From Strigamia acuminata (lineage: Eukaryota > Arthropoda > Chilopoda > Geophilomorpha > Linotaeniidae): a stretch of 64,000 bases of DNA. Within the stretch, counting starts at the first letter, position 1, and each line of letters starts with the position of its first letter. The translations under genes were made by a program, and so were the position numbers. Location of the stretch: contig CASHSZ010000105.1 of NCBI GenBank assembly GCA_949358305.1, positions 62,001-126,000 on the forward strand. The letters run 5' to 3'. Shown piece after piece: positions 1 to 10,969 of this stretch. Below the pieces are notes generated by a model. That model saw only the letters and a list, made by a program, of their open reading frames with translations, made no database searches and was not told the origin of the DNA.

Positions 1-191
1 TTTATTTGTTAATTTTAAGTTTTTGGAGTGGGTCCCGATTAGTATCGGCACAGCCCTTCGGACATTCCGTCCAAGCTGTGCTTGTATTCTTAGACAAGGC
101 TGAGCCCTGCGCCACCTAACATTCCCGCGGCCCCAGGTGGTCATAAAGGACGTTAGGGGGACACTTGTCTAAGGTTCTTAGCCAATTTTAG
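1..191 (+). other. copia-1 leader, strongly structured
   Basis: No coding frame is supported here; the Pol frame opens after a TAG at 189-191. Several complementary pairs are visible: CCGAT/ATCGG (35-39, 44-48), GCACAGC/GCTGTGC (48-54, 75-81) enclosing GGAC/GTCC (60-63, 69-72), and CTTAGACAAG/CTTGTCTAAG (89-98, 164-173) enclosing CCTAAC/GTTAGG. In retroelements such leaders can carry packaging or dimerisation signals; that role is an inference here. Confidence 0.5.
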
Positions 192-290
192 CATTGGCTC
201 CCCGTCGAGGTTATTCCGCTTCTAACAACGTTTAGTGAAGTGCTTCGAGTGAAAAGTGCTCCGATTACGTCTTTAGTGCCTCGAGTGTTT

Positions 291-3200
291 ATGCGTGCTC
301 ATTATCGCCATTATCTCCGATTTTCCTCCGGAAAAATGCAGACAGCAAGAGCCAACTTGAATTGGAATCGGTACACGAAGGAAACATCGGCTTTTGCTAT
401 GGACAATCGTGGATGCAATCAATCCCGACCTCCTCGTCCGATTTCGCAGGTTCGCTGTTTTAATTGCGGCTTTTTCGGCCACTACGCGAATAAGTGCCCC
501 CGCCCTCGCAAACAGGGCAAGGAACCGCAACCGGTCGCGTCTCAACAAGGCCGACCCCGCAGTAAGAGCAAACGACGGCAGAATAACAGTTCGCAGCAAT
601 CCGGTGGTCAAAACCGTGATGTTTCTCGTCCCCGAAGGGACGCCGCTTACCTGTTGTCGGCTCCACCGGTGATCGAAGCTCCGGTTGTACATTTTCTCCA
701 GTCCCACGAATGGATTGTCGATTGTGGGGCCACCGACCACGTTTCGCACGTCAAAGCGTGGTTTACGAACTTTGTTTCCGTTGTCCCGTTCAACATCGAG
801 TTAGGCCAGGGCAGTTCGAGGGTCACAGGCAAAGGTGACGTTCCGGTCAAGTCGCTCATCGATGGCTGCGAATGCACCGTATTGCTCCGCGACGTATTAT
901 TCGCACCTGACTTCGGCGCCAATCTTATCTCGGTTTCTCGGATTGATAAATGCGGACATCACATCCACATTCACAACTCGGAATTGCATACGTATGAAAC
1001 GGACATCAAACTAAGTGTTCTTCGGGCGAAACAGAAGTCTGGACTTTATTTCGTGGATGGGCTCATCTCGCCATTCGCCGCTCCGACTAATGTTTCGAGT
1101 TCGTCTGTTTCATCATCACTTCCGACTCCGATACCGACCACTCTAGTGACGAAGGAAGAGGACTTTCCCGCATTGCCCAAGTCTTCCAACAAGACTAAGA
1201 AGAAGTCGGCTGACAATATGACCGATTTCCGCTTGCCCGTCTCCTCCAACACCTTGCTTGTCCCTTCACTTTTCCCTACCAGTCCTGCTCCTATTCCCGG
1301 ATCCCAACCTCAACAGATCCGGATGTATTCCAATGCCCTCGCATCTCCTCCTCCCGTTGCCAAGTCAAACGCAGCATTACCTCCCAAACCAGTTAATCCT
1401 TCGGTTGCCAACGTCGCAGACGCCACGGGATTGTGGCACGGCAGGCTGGGTCACCTGCATACGAAGGCCATGCGGACTTTAGCGGCTAACTCCCAGGTTT
1501 ATGGGCTTGATCCAGCTGCTGTTCGCCAGGAACTTTCCTGCAACACGTGCCGTGTTGCCAAGTCCACGCGTGCTCCACATAAGCCAATTTCCGCGCCTTC
1601 AACCACGAAACCGCTTGAATTGCTTCACATGGACGTCTGGGGCCCGTCGAGACTGCCTTCCATCGGCGGTGCTAATTTTGCCTTCACCATTATCGATGAC
1701 GCCACCAGGTACGCCTGGCTTTTCCCGATCGCCCGTAAATCCGATGTTTTTGCTACGTTTAAAGACTTTGTTTCCCGCGTTGAACGTATTGCTGATTGCC
1801 GGATTAAAACAATTCGCACCGACCGTGGAGGAGAATTTATTTCGAGGGATTTTGACCGTTTTCTTGCCGACAAGGGTATTGTTGCTCAACGGACCAATCC
1901 CGCATCGCCACAGATGAACGGTGTCGCCGAACGCCTGAACCGGACAATGGGCGACTATCTCCGCTCCATCAACTCCGAAACCGGATTTTCGCACACGCTT
2001 TGGGCTGAACTTGCCGTGACGTTCACATATATCAAAAACCGCAGTCCGCATTCGAAGCTCAACGACGAAATCCCATACATTTTGTGGCGCCAGCGTGCTC
2101 TTTCCGTCAGACATTTTCGTAAGATTGGTTCCAAGTGCTGGGTACACTTCACCGCACCTGGACGCAACAAACTGGATCCTCGAGCGTGGGAAGGATTTCT
2201 CGTTGGCTACGCTTCGGGAACTCGAGGGTATCGAGTGTGGAATCCGGCTACGAACACCGTCACCGAATCTGTTCACGTCCAAATCGATGAACGGCAGAAC
2301 TTTAAGCGCTCGCCCTTTTATGTTCCAGATCCGGATGACAATGCTCCACCCATGGAGGAGCCTGCTCGTGGCCACACCCCGTCACGTGTCACTTTTCGTG
2401 ATAACTTTCCAACTCAGCCTTGGCCTCGTCGACGTCACGATTCGGATAACGACTCTTCTGCTGACAGCAGTGACGAGGATGGTATTGCCAGTCGTGCTCC
2501 CTCCGTCGCTTCGAGTGCTCCGTCTTTCGCTTCATTCGCACCATCTCTTCCTACAGCTGATGGTCTCATCGCCGCTGCTGACGGCTTAGCTGCTACGACT
2601 GATGGCTCTGTTACCGACGCTGATGGCTCTGTTACCGTCGCTGATGGCTCCGATAATGTTACGACCATTGCAGGACATGGACAATTTACTCCGACCGTAC
2701 GTTCCACCCGCTTGCCTCATCTACGGCGTTCGATGTCCTACCCATCTCTCCCGGGTCTTGACGACACCGCAGCGATGTCTGAACAGGGTTCAGATTTTGA
2801 CGAAGACCTTCTCGACGAAGCGGCTGCCTTGCCTGTCCGACTTCCGGGTACGCCTAATTTGGCGCCTTTACGCGCTCTTCATTGCCCTTGGAGTTTTGTT
2901 GGCGGCGTTTCGCCCTTCAGCGGATGGAGGAGAGAAGAGCATCTCCGGAAAGATCAGGTTCCGGGGAGGATTAAAGTCGACGTTTATTATTATCCGGAGC
3001 ACGGTGTCCGCTTGCGGTCGCACACAGATATCGCCGCTTATTGTTTCGCACACCGGATACCGTATGATGAGTCCGTTTTCTTCTTCGGCAATTTAGAACA
3101 CCACATGCCATATGCTCCGCCATCGCCTCCTCGTGTCCACATGTGTTTTCGGGAACCGGCCACATACGCCGAAGCTGTGAAATTGCCCGAAGCACCGAAA

Positions 3201-4679
3201 TGGACCGAAGCAATCGACGAGGAACTTTCGACTTTCAAGCAACGAGACGTTTATAAGGAGGTTCCGAGACCCCCTGACAAGACTGTGCTCGGTTGCAAAT
3301 GGATTTTTAAGTTCAAAAGTGACATTACCGGAAAGATTACCCGATATCGTGCTCGACTGGTCGCCCAAGGATTTCGGCAGACAATGGGCGTTGACTACGA
3401 TGAAGTTTTTAGTCCCGTAGTCAATTTTGTCCTAATCCGTTTCTTCTTTTGTCTGCTGGTTATTCTCCTCGGATGGAGGGACACGCACCTCGACGTGAAA
3501 TGTGCCTACCTCTACGGCGACCTTGACCACGAGATTTATATGCGGATTCCCGCTGGTGCCACATGTTCCTCGCCCGACAACGTATGGTTGTTGACCAAGT
3601 CGCTTTACGGTCTTCACCAGTCGGGGCGCATGTGGTACCAGAAACTTAATGAAACATTGACAGAACTCGGATTTCAAAAGTTTCCAGCATGTAATTGTGT
3701 GTACGCCTACGGACATTCGGCCATTATGCTGGTATACGTCGACGATATTGTTTTATTTTATGCTTCGGAAAACATCAGGGATCGAATACTCAAGCTGATC
3801 ACGAGTAAATTCGACATTGTCGACCTGGGGCCAATCACCAAACTGCTGGGAGTCGAGTTCGAGCGTCGTGACGGGAAAGTCTTTATGACTCAACGCAATT
3901 ACATTGACAAACTCCTCAAAAAGTTTAATGTTTCATCTGACGCGCTCATCAAGGTGCCAGTCACACCTGGGACCACGTTAGTCAAGGGACCGCTCACCGA
4001 CCTTCCGGATTTTCCGTATCGATCACTCGTCGGATCTTTATTGTTCCTGGCTTCACGTACTCGCCCCGACATTTTGTACTCGGTGATCGCATTATCGCAG
4101 TACAACAACTGCTACACCGAGAGCCATATCAAGTGTTTGCTGCAGGTCCTTCGTTACGTCGCGAACACGAGCGAGTACGCCATCGAACTTTCGAAATGCG
4201 ATTCGAGTCAACTGTGGGGTTGCACAGACGCCTCTTGGGCCTCCGACATCGCTACATCGAGATCATTCGGCGGATACATTGTTTACATCGGAAGTGTGCC
4301 CATTGGCTGGAGCTGCAAGAAGCAGACCAGCGTCGCTTGCTCCACAATGGAAGCCGAATTTGTGGCACTTGTCGAAATCGTCAAAGAACTCTATTGGCTC
4401 GACAGTATTTATCAAGTGTTTCCACCTTTACGTCGGTTATCGAAACCGATCATATTTTCCGATGCCCTCGCCTCGATTCAGTTCACGAACAACGACATCG
4501 AGAACTCGAAAACGAAACATATTCGAGTGAAGTTTCACTGGCTTCGTGAGTGGCACATTGCCGGATGTTTCGAACTCCGCAAAATTCCGGGTGAGATAAA
4601 TGTATCCGACATTTTCACCAAGTGGCTCAGTTCAGAGCGTCTTCGAAATTTATTATCTCGGATTTTCGTCTCGAAGTAA
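291..4679 (+). CDS. copia-1 Pol polyprotein, Gag N-terminus missing
   Basis: One uninterrupted frame, open from 192; the first ATG is at 291. Residue numbers count from codon 240-242. A CCHC zinc knuckle (C73, C76, H81, C86) is followed by an aspartic protease with D161 in the unusual setting DCGA instead of DSGA or DTGA. Next come the pre-integrase HHCC region, an integrase with D, D and E (LHMD, IRTDRGG, NGVAERLN), an acidic Ser/Ala-rich linker, an MBD-like segment (about 894-945), reverse transcriptase with YVDD at 1166-1169, and RNase H (TDASWASD, MEAEF). The usual N-terminal Gag domain (UBN2 type), about 200 residues before the knuckle in copia-2, is absent; only about 70 residues precede it. 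The gene makes the enzymes for reverse transcription and integration, but without a capsid domain it probably depends on Gag from elsewhere, unless that part lies upstream in another frame outside the window. Confidence 0.88.
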   Translation: MRAHYRHYLRFSSGKMQTARANLNWNRYTKETSAFAMDNRGCNQSRPPRPISQVRCFNCGFFGHYANKCPRPRKQGKEPQPVASQQGRPRSKSKRRQNNSSQQSGGQNRDVSRPRRDAAYLLSAPPVIEAPVVHFLQSHEWIVDCGATDHVSHVKAWFTNFVSVVPFNIELGQGSSRVTGKGDVPVKSLIDGCECTVLLRDVLFAPDFGANLISVSRIDKCGHHIHIHNSELHTYETDIKLSVLRAKQKSGLYFVDGLISPFAAPTNVSSSSVSSSLPTPIPTTLVTKEEDFPALPKSSNKTKKKSADNMTDFRLPVSSNTLLVPSLFPTSPAPIPGSQPQQIRMYSNALASPPPVAKSNAALPPKPVNPSVANVADATGLWHGRLGHLHTKAMRTLAANSQVYGLDPAAVRQELSCNTCRVAKSTRAPHKPISAPSTTKPLELLHMDVWGPSRLPSIGGANFAFTIIDDATRYAWLFPIARKSDVFATFKDFVSRVERIADCRIKTIRTDRGGEFISRDFDRFLADKGIVAQRTNPASPQMNGVAERLNRTMGDYLRSINSETGFSHTLWAELAVTFTYIKNRSPHSKLNDEIPYILWRQRALSVRHFRKIGSKCWVHFTAPGRNKLDPRAWEGFLVGYASGTRGYRVWNPATNTVTESVHVQIDERQNFKRSPFYVPDPDDNAPPMEEPARGHTPSRVTFRDNFPTQPWPRRRHDSDNDSSADSSDEDGIASRAPSVASSAPSFASFAPSLPTADGLIAAADGLAATTDGSVTDADGSVTVADGSDNVTTIAGHGQFTPTVRSTRLPHLRRSMSYPSLPGLDDTAAMSEQGSDFDEDLLDEAAALPVRLPGTPNLAPLRALHCPWSFVGGVSPFSGWRREEHLRKDQVPGRIKVDVYYYPEHGVRLRSHTDIAAYCFAHRIPYDESVFFFGNLEHHMPYAPPSPPRVHMCFREPATYAEAVKLPEAPKWTEAIDEELSTFKQRDVYKEVPRPPDKTVLGCKWIFKFKSDITGKITRYRARLVAQGFRQTMGVDYDEVFSPVVNFVLIRFFFCLLVILLGWRDTHLDVKCAYLYGDLDHEIYMRIPAGATCSSPDNVWLLTKSLYGLHQSGRMWYQKLNETLTELGFQKFPACNCVYAYGHSAIMLVYVDDIVLFYASENIRDRILKLITSKFDIVDLGPITKLLGVEFERRDGKVFMTQRNYIDKLLKKFNVSSDALIKVPVTPGTTLVKGPLTDLPDFPYRSLVGSLLFLASRTRPDILYSVIALSQYNNCYTESHIKCLLQVLRYVANTSEYAIELSKCDSSQLWGCTDASWASDIATSRSFGGYIVYIGSVPIGWSCKKQTSVACSTMEAEFVALVEIVKELYWLDSIYQVFPPLRRLSKPIIFSDALASIQFTNNDIENSKTKHIRVKFHWLREWHIAGCFELRKIPGEINVSDIFTKWLSSERLRNLLSRIFVSK
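2553..2651 (+). repeat. 21-bp coding minisatellite in the copia-1 linker
   Basis: A 21-bp unit beginning GATGGCTCTGTTACCG is repeated at 2601 and 2622 with a partial third copy at 2643 and weaker copies upstream. It encodes an ADG-containing repeat in the acidic linker between integrase and the MBD-like segment. The period keeps the frame. Confidence 0.7.
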
Positions 4680-4715
4680 CTTTTTTTCGATTGTTTAGCA
4701 CCGACATTTTACATC

Positions 4716-4727
4716 GAAGGAGGGAAT
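4716..4727 (+). other. copia-1 polypurine tract
   Basis: The purine-rich stretch GAAGGAGGGAAT lies directly before the TG of the 3' LTR, where plus-strand DNA synthesis is primed in LTR elements. Confidence 0.65.
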
Positions 4728-5280
4728 TGTTAGACTTTGGAACCACTTTTGAGTTATTTAAATCGTTTTTCGATGTGAAATGACTTTGAAATGTTTATTT
4801 TATTATCCATCGGTTATCTTTTCTTATTCGGGGTAATTTAGTATTGTTTCTTATGTTTTTCCTTAGTTTCTATGTAAAGGGAATGCATGATGCCTTTTAG
4901 ATGTGTCTTATCCATCTGGCATCATGCATCCTCTATTCTGTGTGTATTTCTACTTATTGTTTCTATTTTCGGCCACCAGATGTCTCTGGCACATTACAAA
5001 TGGCCGCTCACACGGGTAGTGTGTTTCCTTGTGTTTGTCCAGTGATTCTGGACCCATTATGTAAGTTTTCTCTTAATAAATGTTATATTTTTGGTTAACT
5101 ATTGTATTTAGTTCGGCACTACACGTTTCTATAAGTGTAGTGCACGCGAATTTGATCGTAAGTCCGCTCAAACTCGCGTACGCGCATCACGCGCATTTGT
5201 CCGCACTTAGAAGTGCGTTTGACTCAGTTTTACGCTTCCTATCGCCTATTTCGGCGATATTTTTGCGCCACACAGCTACA
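4728..5280 (+). repeat. copia-1 3' LTR, 553 bp
   Basis: It begins TGTTAGAC right after the polypurine tract and ends CAGCTACA exactly where satellite starts. An AATAAA signal is near 5075. It contains a 12-bp dyad ATGCATGATGCC/GGCATCATGCAT (4883-4894, 4918-4929) extended by AGATG/CATCT, and an 8-bp dyad CACTACAC/GTGTAGTG (5117-5124, 5135-5142). The right end is defined by the satellite junction, because the 5' LTR is not available for comparison. Confidence 0.75.
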
Positions 5281-5373
5281 GTTTTCGACCCGTTGCGGCC
5301 CGTTTTCGACCCGTTACGGTCCTTGGCCGTAACGGGCCGAAAACGGGAAAACTGAAAAAGTCGAGTGCGAGAC
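5281..5373. repeat. Start of satellite, partial lead-in to block B1
   Basis: The sequence TTTTCGACCCGTTGCGG and the following GAAAACGGG segment are the same as the lead-in before every other B block (for example before 14706 and 18363), but truncated on the left by copia-1. Confidence 0.85.
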
Positions 5374-8300
5374 CACGTGACCCGGAGTGTGGTTTTTGGG
5401 GACGAGGGCCGTCCTCCGACCGCGCCGTGACGCGCCGCGGGTCGGTCACCAACTTTTGTCAATTTTTGACAGATTTTCACGGAATTTCAGCGACATTTTA
5501 CGAGACGTTTCTGCCCGATGGGACGGACTTCTGTAAAACATTGCTTAAAATCCATGGAAATTTATCACATATTGACAAAATTCGGTGCAAGTTTTGTCAG
5601 AAATTAGGAAAAAACTTTTTTCAAAACTCGTCCAACGCGCCGGTAAATTGAGCGCCCACGTGCGTCGACAGTGGGCGCTTCAAAACCGCGTGGACACTGT
5701 CAGATCTCGGCACAGTTTGATGCGCCCAAATCTAGCAATACTTGCACCGACTTTTGGCAATTTGTGACAAATTTTCACAGAATTTCGGCAACATTTTACG
5801 ACACATTTCTGCCCGGTTGGACACATTTCCACAGGTTTTTTGTAAAACGTTGCTAAAATTCCGTTGAATTTCATCAAAAATTGTGTCAAAAGTCGGTGAC
5901 GGGCGGAGGGGCGAGCTCCGGGCGCCCGAGAGAGAGAGAGAAAGAGAGAGAGAGGGGACGGCCGGGGCTCCCGCCAACGGGCGGAGGGGCGAGCCTTGGC
6001 GGGTTGGGCGTGCACTATCTAGGCATGTGGGCGCTCGATTTACCGGCACGTTGGACAAGTTTTGAAAATTTTTTTTTCCTAATTTTTGACAAAATTAGCA
6101 CCGAATTTTGCCAATATTTGATAAATTTCCACGGAATTTTATCAATGTTTTACAAAAAACCCCTGGAAATGTGTCCAATCGAGCAGAAATGTCTCGTAAA
6201 ATATCGCTGAAATTTGTCTAAAATTGACAAAAAATCGGTGCAAGTTTTGCTAGATATTTGCCCGGATCAAACTGTGCCCGAAACCGCCCGATCTGACAGT
6301 GTGCACGCGGGCTGGACGTGCCCACTGTCCCCGCATGTGCACTCGCCGGCGCGTTGGACGAGTTTAAGAAGATTTTATCAATTTCTGACAAAACTTGCAT
6401 CGATTTTTTGTCAATATTTGATAAATTTCCCCAGAATTTTAGCAATAAAACCTTTGAAAATGTATCCAAAAGAGCAGAAATGTCCTGTAAAATATTGCTG
6501 AAAATCTGTTGAAATTCATCAAATATTGACAAAAATCTGTGACGAGCGGAGGGGCGATCCTTTGGCGGCCGAAAGAGAGAGGGGGGACGGTCGGGGCTCC
6601 CGCCGACGGGCGGAGGGGCGAGCCTTGGCGGCCGAGAGAGAGAGAGAGAGAGGACGGCCGGGGCTCCCGCCGGCGCACTGTCCACGCATGGGCGCGCTCG
6701 ATTTACTGGCGCGTTGGACGAATTTTAAATTTTTTGTTTCCTATTTCTGACAAAATTTGCACCGACTTTTGGCAATTTGTGACAAATTTTCACAGAATTT
6801 CGGCAACATTTTACGACACATTTCTGCCCGGTTGGACACATTTCCACAGGTTTTTTGTAAAACGTTGCTAAAATTCCGTTGAATTTCATCAAAAATTGTG
6901 TCAAAAGTCGGTGACGGGCGGAGGGGCGAGCTCCGGGCGCCCGAGAGAGAGAGAGAAAGAGAGAGAGAGGGGACGGCCGGGGCTCCCGCCAACGGGCGGA
7001 GGGGCGAGCCTTGGCGGGTTGGGCGTGCACTATCTAGGCATGTGGGCGCTCGATTTACCGGCACGTTGGACAAGTTTTGAAAATTTTTTTTTCCTAATTT
7101 TTGACAAAATTAGCACCGAATTTTGCCAATATTTGATAAATTTCCACGGAATTTTATCAATGTTTTACAAAAAACCCCTGGAAATGTGTCCAATCGAGCA
7201 GAAATGTCTCGTAAAATATCGCTGAAATTTGTCTAAAATTGACAAAAAATCGGTGCAAGTTTTGCTAGATATTTGCCCGGATCAAACTGTGCCCGAAACC
7301 GCCCGATCTGACAGTGTGCACGCGGGCTGGACGTGCCCACTGTCCCCGCATGTGCACTCGCCGGCGCGTTGGACGAGTTTAAGAAGATTTTATCAATTTC
7401 TGACAAAACTTGCATCGATTTTTTGTCAATTTTTGATAAATTTCCCCAGAATTTTAGCAATAAAACCTTTGAAAATGTATCCAAAAGAGCAGAAATGTCC
7501 TGTAAAATATTGCTGAAAATCTGTTGAAATTCATCAAATATTGACAAAAATCTGTGACGAGCGGAGGGGCGATCCTTTGGCGGCCGAAAGAGAGAGGGGG
7601 GACGGTCGGGGCTCCCGCCGACGGGCGGAGGGGCGAGCCTTGGCGGCCGAGAGAGAGAGAGAGAGAGGACGGCCGGGGCTCCCGCCGGCGCACTGTCCAC
7701 GCATGGGCGCGCTCGATTTACTGGCGCGTTGGACGAATTTTAAATTTTTTGTTTCCTATTTCTGACAAAATTTGCACCGACTTTTGGCAATTTGTGACAA
7801 ATTTTCACAGAATTTCGGCAACATTTTACGACACATTTCTGCCCGGTTGGACACATTTCCACAGGTTTTTTGTAAAACGTTGCTAAAATTCCGTTGAATT
7901 TCATCAAAAATTGTGTCAAAAGTCGGTGACGGGCGGAGGGGCGAGCTCCGGGCGCCCGAGAGAGAGAGAGAAAGAGAGAGAGAGGGGACGGCCGGGGCTC
8001 CCGCCAACGGGCGGAGGGGCGAGCCTTGGCGGGTTGGGCGTGCACTATCTAGGCATGTGGGCGCTCGATTTACCGGCACGTTGGACAAGTTTTGAAAATT
8101 TTTTTTTCCTAATTTTTGACAAAATTAGCACCGAATTTTGCCAATATTTGATAAATTTCCACGGAATTTTATCAATGTTTTACAAAAAACCCCTGGAAAT
8201 GTGTCCAATCGAGCAGAAATGTCTCGTAAAATATCGCTGAAATTTGTCTAAAATTGACAAAAAATCGGTGCAAGTTTTGCTAGATATTTGCCCGGATCAA

Positions 8301-10204
8301 ACTGTGCCCGAAACCGCCCGATCTGACAGTGTGCACGCGGGCTGGACGTGCCCACTGTCCCCGCATGTGCACTCGCCGGCGCGTTGGACGAGTTTAAGAA
8401 GATTTTATCAATTTCTGACAAAACTTGCATCGATTTTTTGTCAATTTTTGATAAATTTCCCCAGAATTTTAGCAATAAAACCTTTGAAAATGTATCCAAA
8501 AGAGCAGAAATGTCCTGTAAAATATTGCTGAAAATCTGTTGAAGTTCATCAAATATTGACAAAAATCTGTGACGAGCGGAGGGGCGATCCTTTGGCGGCC
8601 GAAAGAGAGAGGGGGGACGGTCGGGGCTCCCGCCGACGGGCGGAGGGGCGAGCCTTGGCGGCCGAGAGAGAGAGAGAGAGAGGACGGCCGGGGCTCCCGC
8701 CGGCGCACTGTCCACGCATGGGCGCGCTCGATTTACTGGCGCGTTGGACGAATTTTAAATTTTTTGTTTCCTATTTCTGACAAAATTTGCACCGACTTTT
8801 GGCAATTTGTGACAAATTTTCACAGAATTTCGGCAACATTTTACGACACATTTCTGCCCGGTTGGACACATTTCCACAGGTTTTTTGTAAAACGTTGCTA
8901 AAATTCCGTTGAATTTCATCAAAAATTGTGTCAAAAGTCGGTGACGGGCGGAGGGGCGAGCTCCGGGCGCCCGAGAGAGAGAGAGAAAGAGAGAGAGAGG
9001 GGACGGCCGGGGCTCCCGCCAACGGGCGGAGGGGCGAGCCTTGGCGGGTTGGGCGTGCACTATCTAGGCATGTGGGCGCTCGATTTACCGGCACGTTGGA
9101 CAAGTTTTGAAAATTTTTTTTTCCTAATTTTTGACAAAATTAGCACCGAATTTTGCCAATATTTGATAAATTTCCACGGAATTTTATCAATGTTTTACAA
9201 AAAACCCCTGGAAATGTGTCCAATCGAGCAGAAATGTCTCGTAAAATATCGCTGAAATTTGTCTAAAATTGACAAAAAATCGGTGCAAGTTTTGCTAGAT
9301 ATTTGCCCGGATCAAACTGTGCCCGAAACCGCCCGATCTGACAGTGTGCACGCGGGCTGGACGTGCCCACTGTCCCCGCATGTGCACTCGCCGGCGCGTT
9401 GGACGAGTTTAAGAAGATTTTATCAATTTCTGACAAAACTTGCATCGATTTTTTGTCAATTTTTGATAAATTTCCCCAGAATTTTAGCAATAAAACCTTT
9501 GAAAATGTATCCAAAAGAGCAGAAATGTCCTGTAAAATATTGCTGAAAATCTGTTGAAATTCATCAAATATTGACAAAAATCTGTGACGAGCGGAGGGGC
9601 GATCCTTTGGCGGCCGAAAGAGAGAGGGGGGACGGTCGGGGCTCCCGCCGACGGGCGGAGGGGCGAGCCTTGGCGGCCGAGAGAGAGAGAGAGAGAGGAC
9701 GGCCGGGGCTCCCGCCGGCGCACTGTCCATGGGCGCGCTCGATTTACTGGCGCGTTGGACGAATTTTAAATTTTTTGTTTCCTATTTCTGACTAAATTTG
9801 CACAGACTTTTGTCAATTTTTGACAAATTTTCACGGAATTTCAGCAATGGGACGGACTTATGTAAAACATCGCTTAAAATCTGGAAATCTGTCAAATCTT
9901 CTTTAAATTTATGCAAGATATTGGGAAATTTTGGTTTAACTCGTCCAACGGGCCGGTAAATCGAGCGCCCACACGCGCCCACATGCACGTCCAACCCGCA
10001 TGGGCACTGTCACATCGGACGTTTGTTGCGTGCAAAACTTGCACCGACTTTTGGCCATTTTTGGTTAAACTTTCGCACAATTTCTGCCCGATTGGACACT
10101 GAGGTTCGGTTTCCGACCGGGTCGTTTCTTGTCCGACCCGCGGCGCGTCGCGGCGCGGCCGGAGGACGGCCCTCGTCCCCAAAAACCACACTCCGAGTCA
10201 CGGG
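5374..10204. repeat. Satellite block B1 (4,831 bp, four 1,015-bp units)
   Basis: The block is closed by inverted arms of 72 bp at 5374-5445 and 10133-10204, with about 4 mismatches. Inside are 1,015-bp units at 5744, 6759, 7774 and 8789 (the last is 1,011 bp and ends at 9799). Each unit consists of three diverged monomers of about 300-365 bp. Every monomer has an AT-rich part with repeated TTTGTCAA/TTGACAAA motifs and a GC-rich part with a (GA)n tract. Frames in this region come from repeats and are not taken as genes. Confidence 0.92.
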
Positions 10205-10969
10205 TCGCACGGCCAACAGGCCGTGACGGGCCGTAGCGGGTCGAAAACGGGCCGTTAACGGCCCGTTGACGGCCCGTTAGCGGCCCGCATGAGGTCGCAC
10301 GGGCCGTCGGCGAGCCGAAGTCCGGGAACGAAGGCCGTTACGGGACCGTGACGGGACCGTCGGCGGCCCGTTAACGGCCCGTGCGAGCCGTTACGGGACC
10401 GTGACGGGACCGTCGGCGGCCCGTTAACGGCCCGTGCGGGCCGTTACGGGATCGTGACGGGACCGTCGGCGGCCCGTTAACGGCCCGTGCGGGCCGTTAC
10501 GGGATCGTAACGGGCCGTTAACGGGCCGTTAACGGGCCGTTAACGGGCCGTGACGGTGTAAATCGAAAAAATCAACAACCGACAACACGTACATGAAAAC
10601 GCGTACAACATTCATAGACATTAATCTCGAATCCTGTTTTTGGTTTTACGCCGTTAACGGGCCGTTAACGGCCCGCATGAGGTCGTACGGGCCGTTACGG
10701 GGTCGTGACGGGATCGTCGGCGGCCCGTTAACGGCCCGTGCGGGCCGTTACGGGATAGTTACGGAACCGTCGGCGGCCCGTTAACGGCCCGTGCGAGCCG
10801 TTACGGGATCGTGACGGGACCGTCGGCGGCCCGTTAACGGCCCGTGCGAGCCGTTACGGGATTGTGACGGGACCGTCGGCGGCCCGTTAACGGCCCGTGC
10901 GGGCCGTTTTCGACCCGTTGCGGCCGTTTTCGACCCGTTGCGGCCCGTTTTCGACCCGTTACGGTCCTT
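10205..10969. repeat. G array 1: CpG-rich 11-bp palindromic repeats with spacer
   Basis: Runs of GGGCCGTTAAC before, and of the reverse complement GTTAACGGCCC after, a conserved 87-bp spacer at 10561-10647. Longer relatives of about 60 bp with GGGATCGTGACGGGACCGTC fill the flanks. There are two CpG per 11-bp unit. No gene. Confidence 0.9.

Larger units (their letters stand above)
1..5280 (+). mobile_element. copia-1: Ty1/copia retrotransposon, 5' end outside the window
   Basis: The domain order protease, integrase, reverse transcriptase, RNase H is that of Ty1/copia. Visible parts are a structured leader, the Pol frame, a polypurine tract and a complete 3' LTR. No 5' LTR or primer-binding site is seen, so the element begins left of position 1. 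The first base after the LTR (5281) is satellite sequence, so the element probably inserted into the satellite; the expected 5-bp target duplication at the right end would be GTTTT, but its left partner is not in the window. Confidence 0.9.

Noticed and set aside
1-60. Window start read as the end of the copia-1 5' LTR
   Set aside because: It does not match the end of the 3' LTR at 5220-5280, and no primer site follows.
273-4549. Opposite-strand and shifted frames inside the copia-1 gene, up to 258 codons
   Set aside because: Shadows of the Pol coding sequence; no independent domains.
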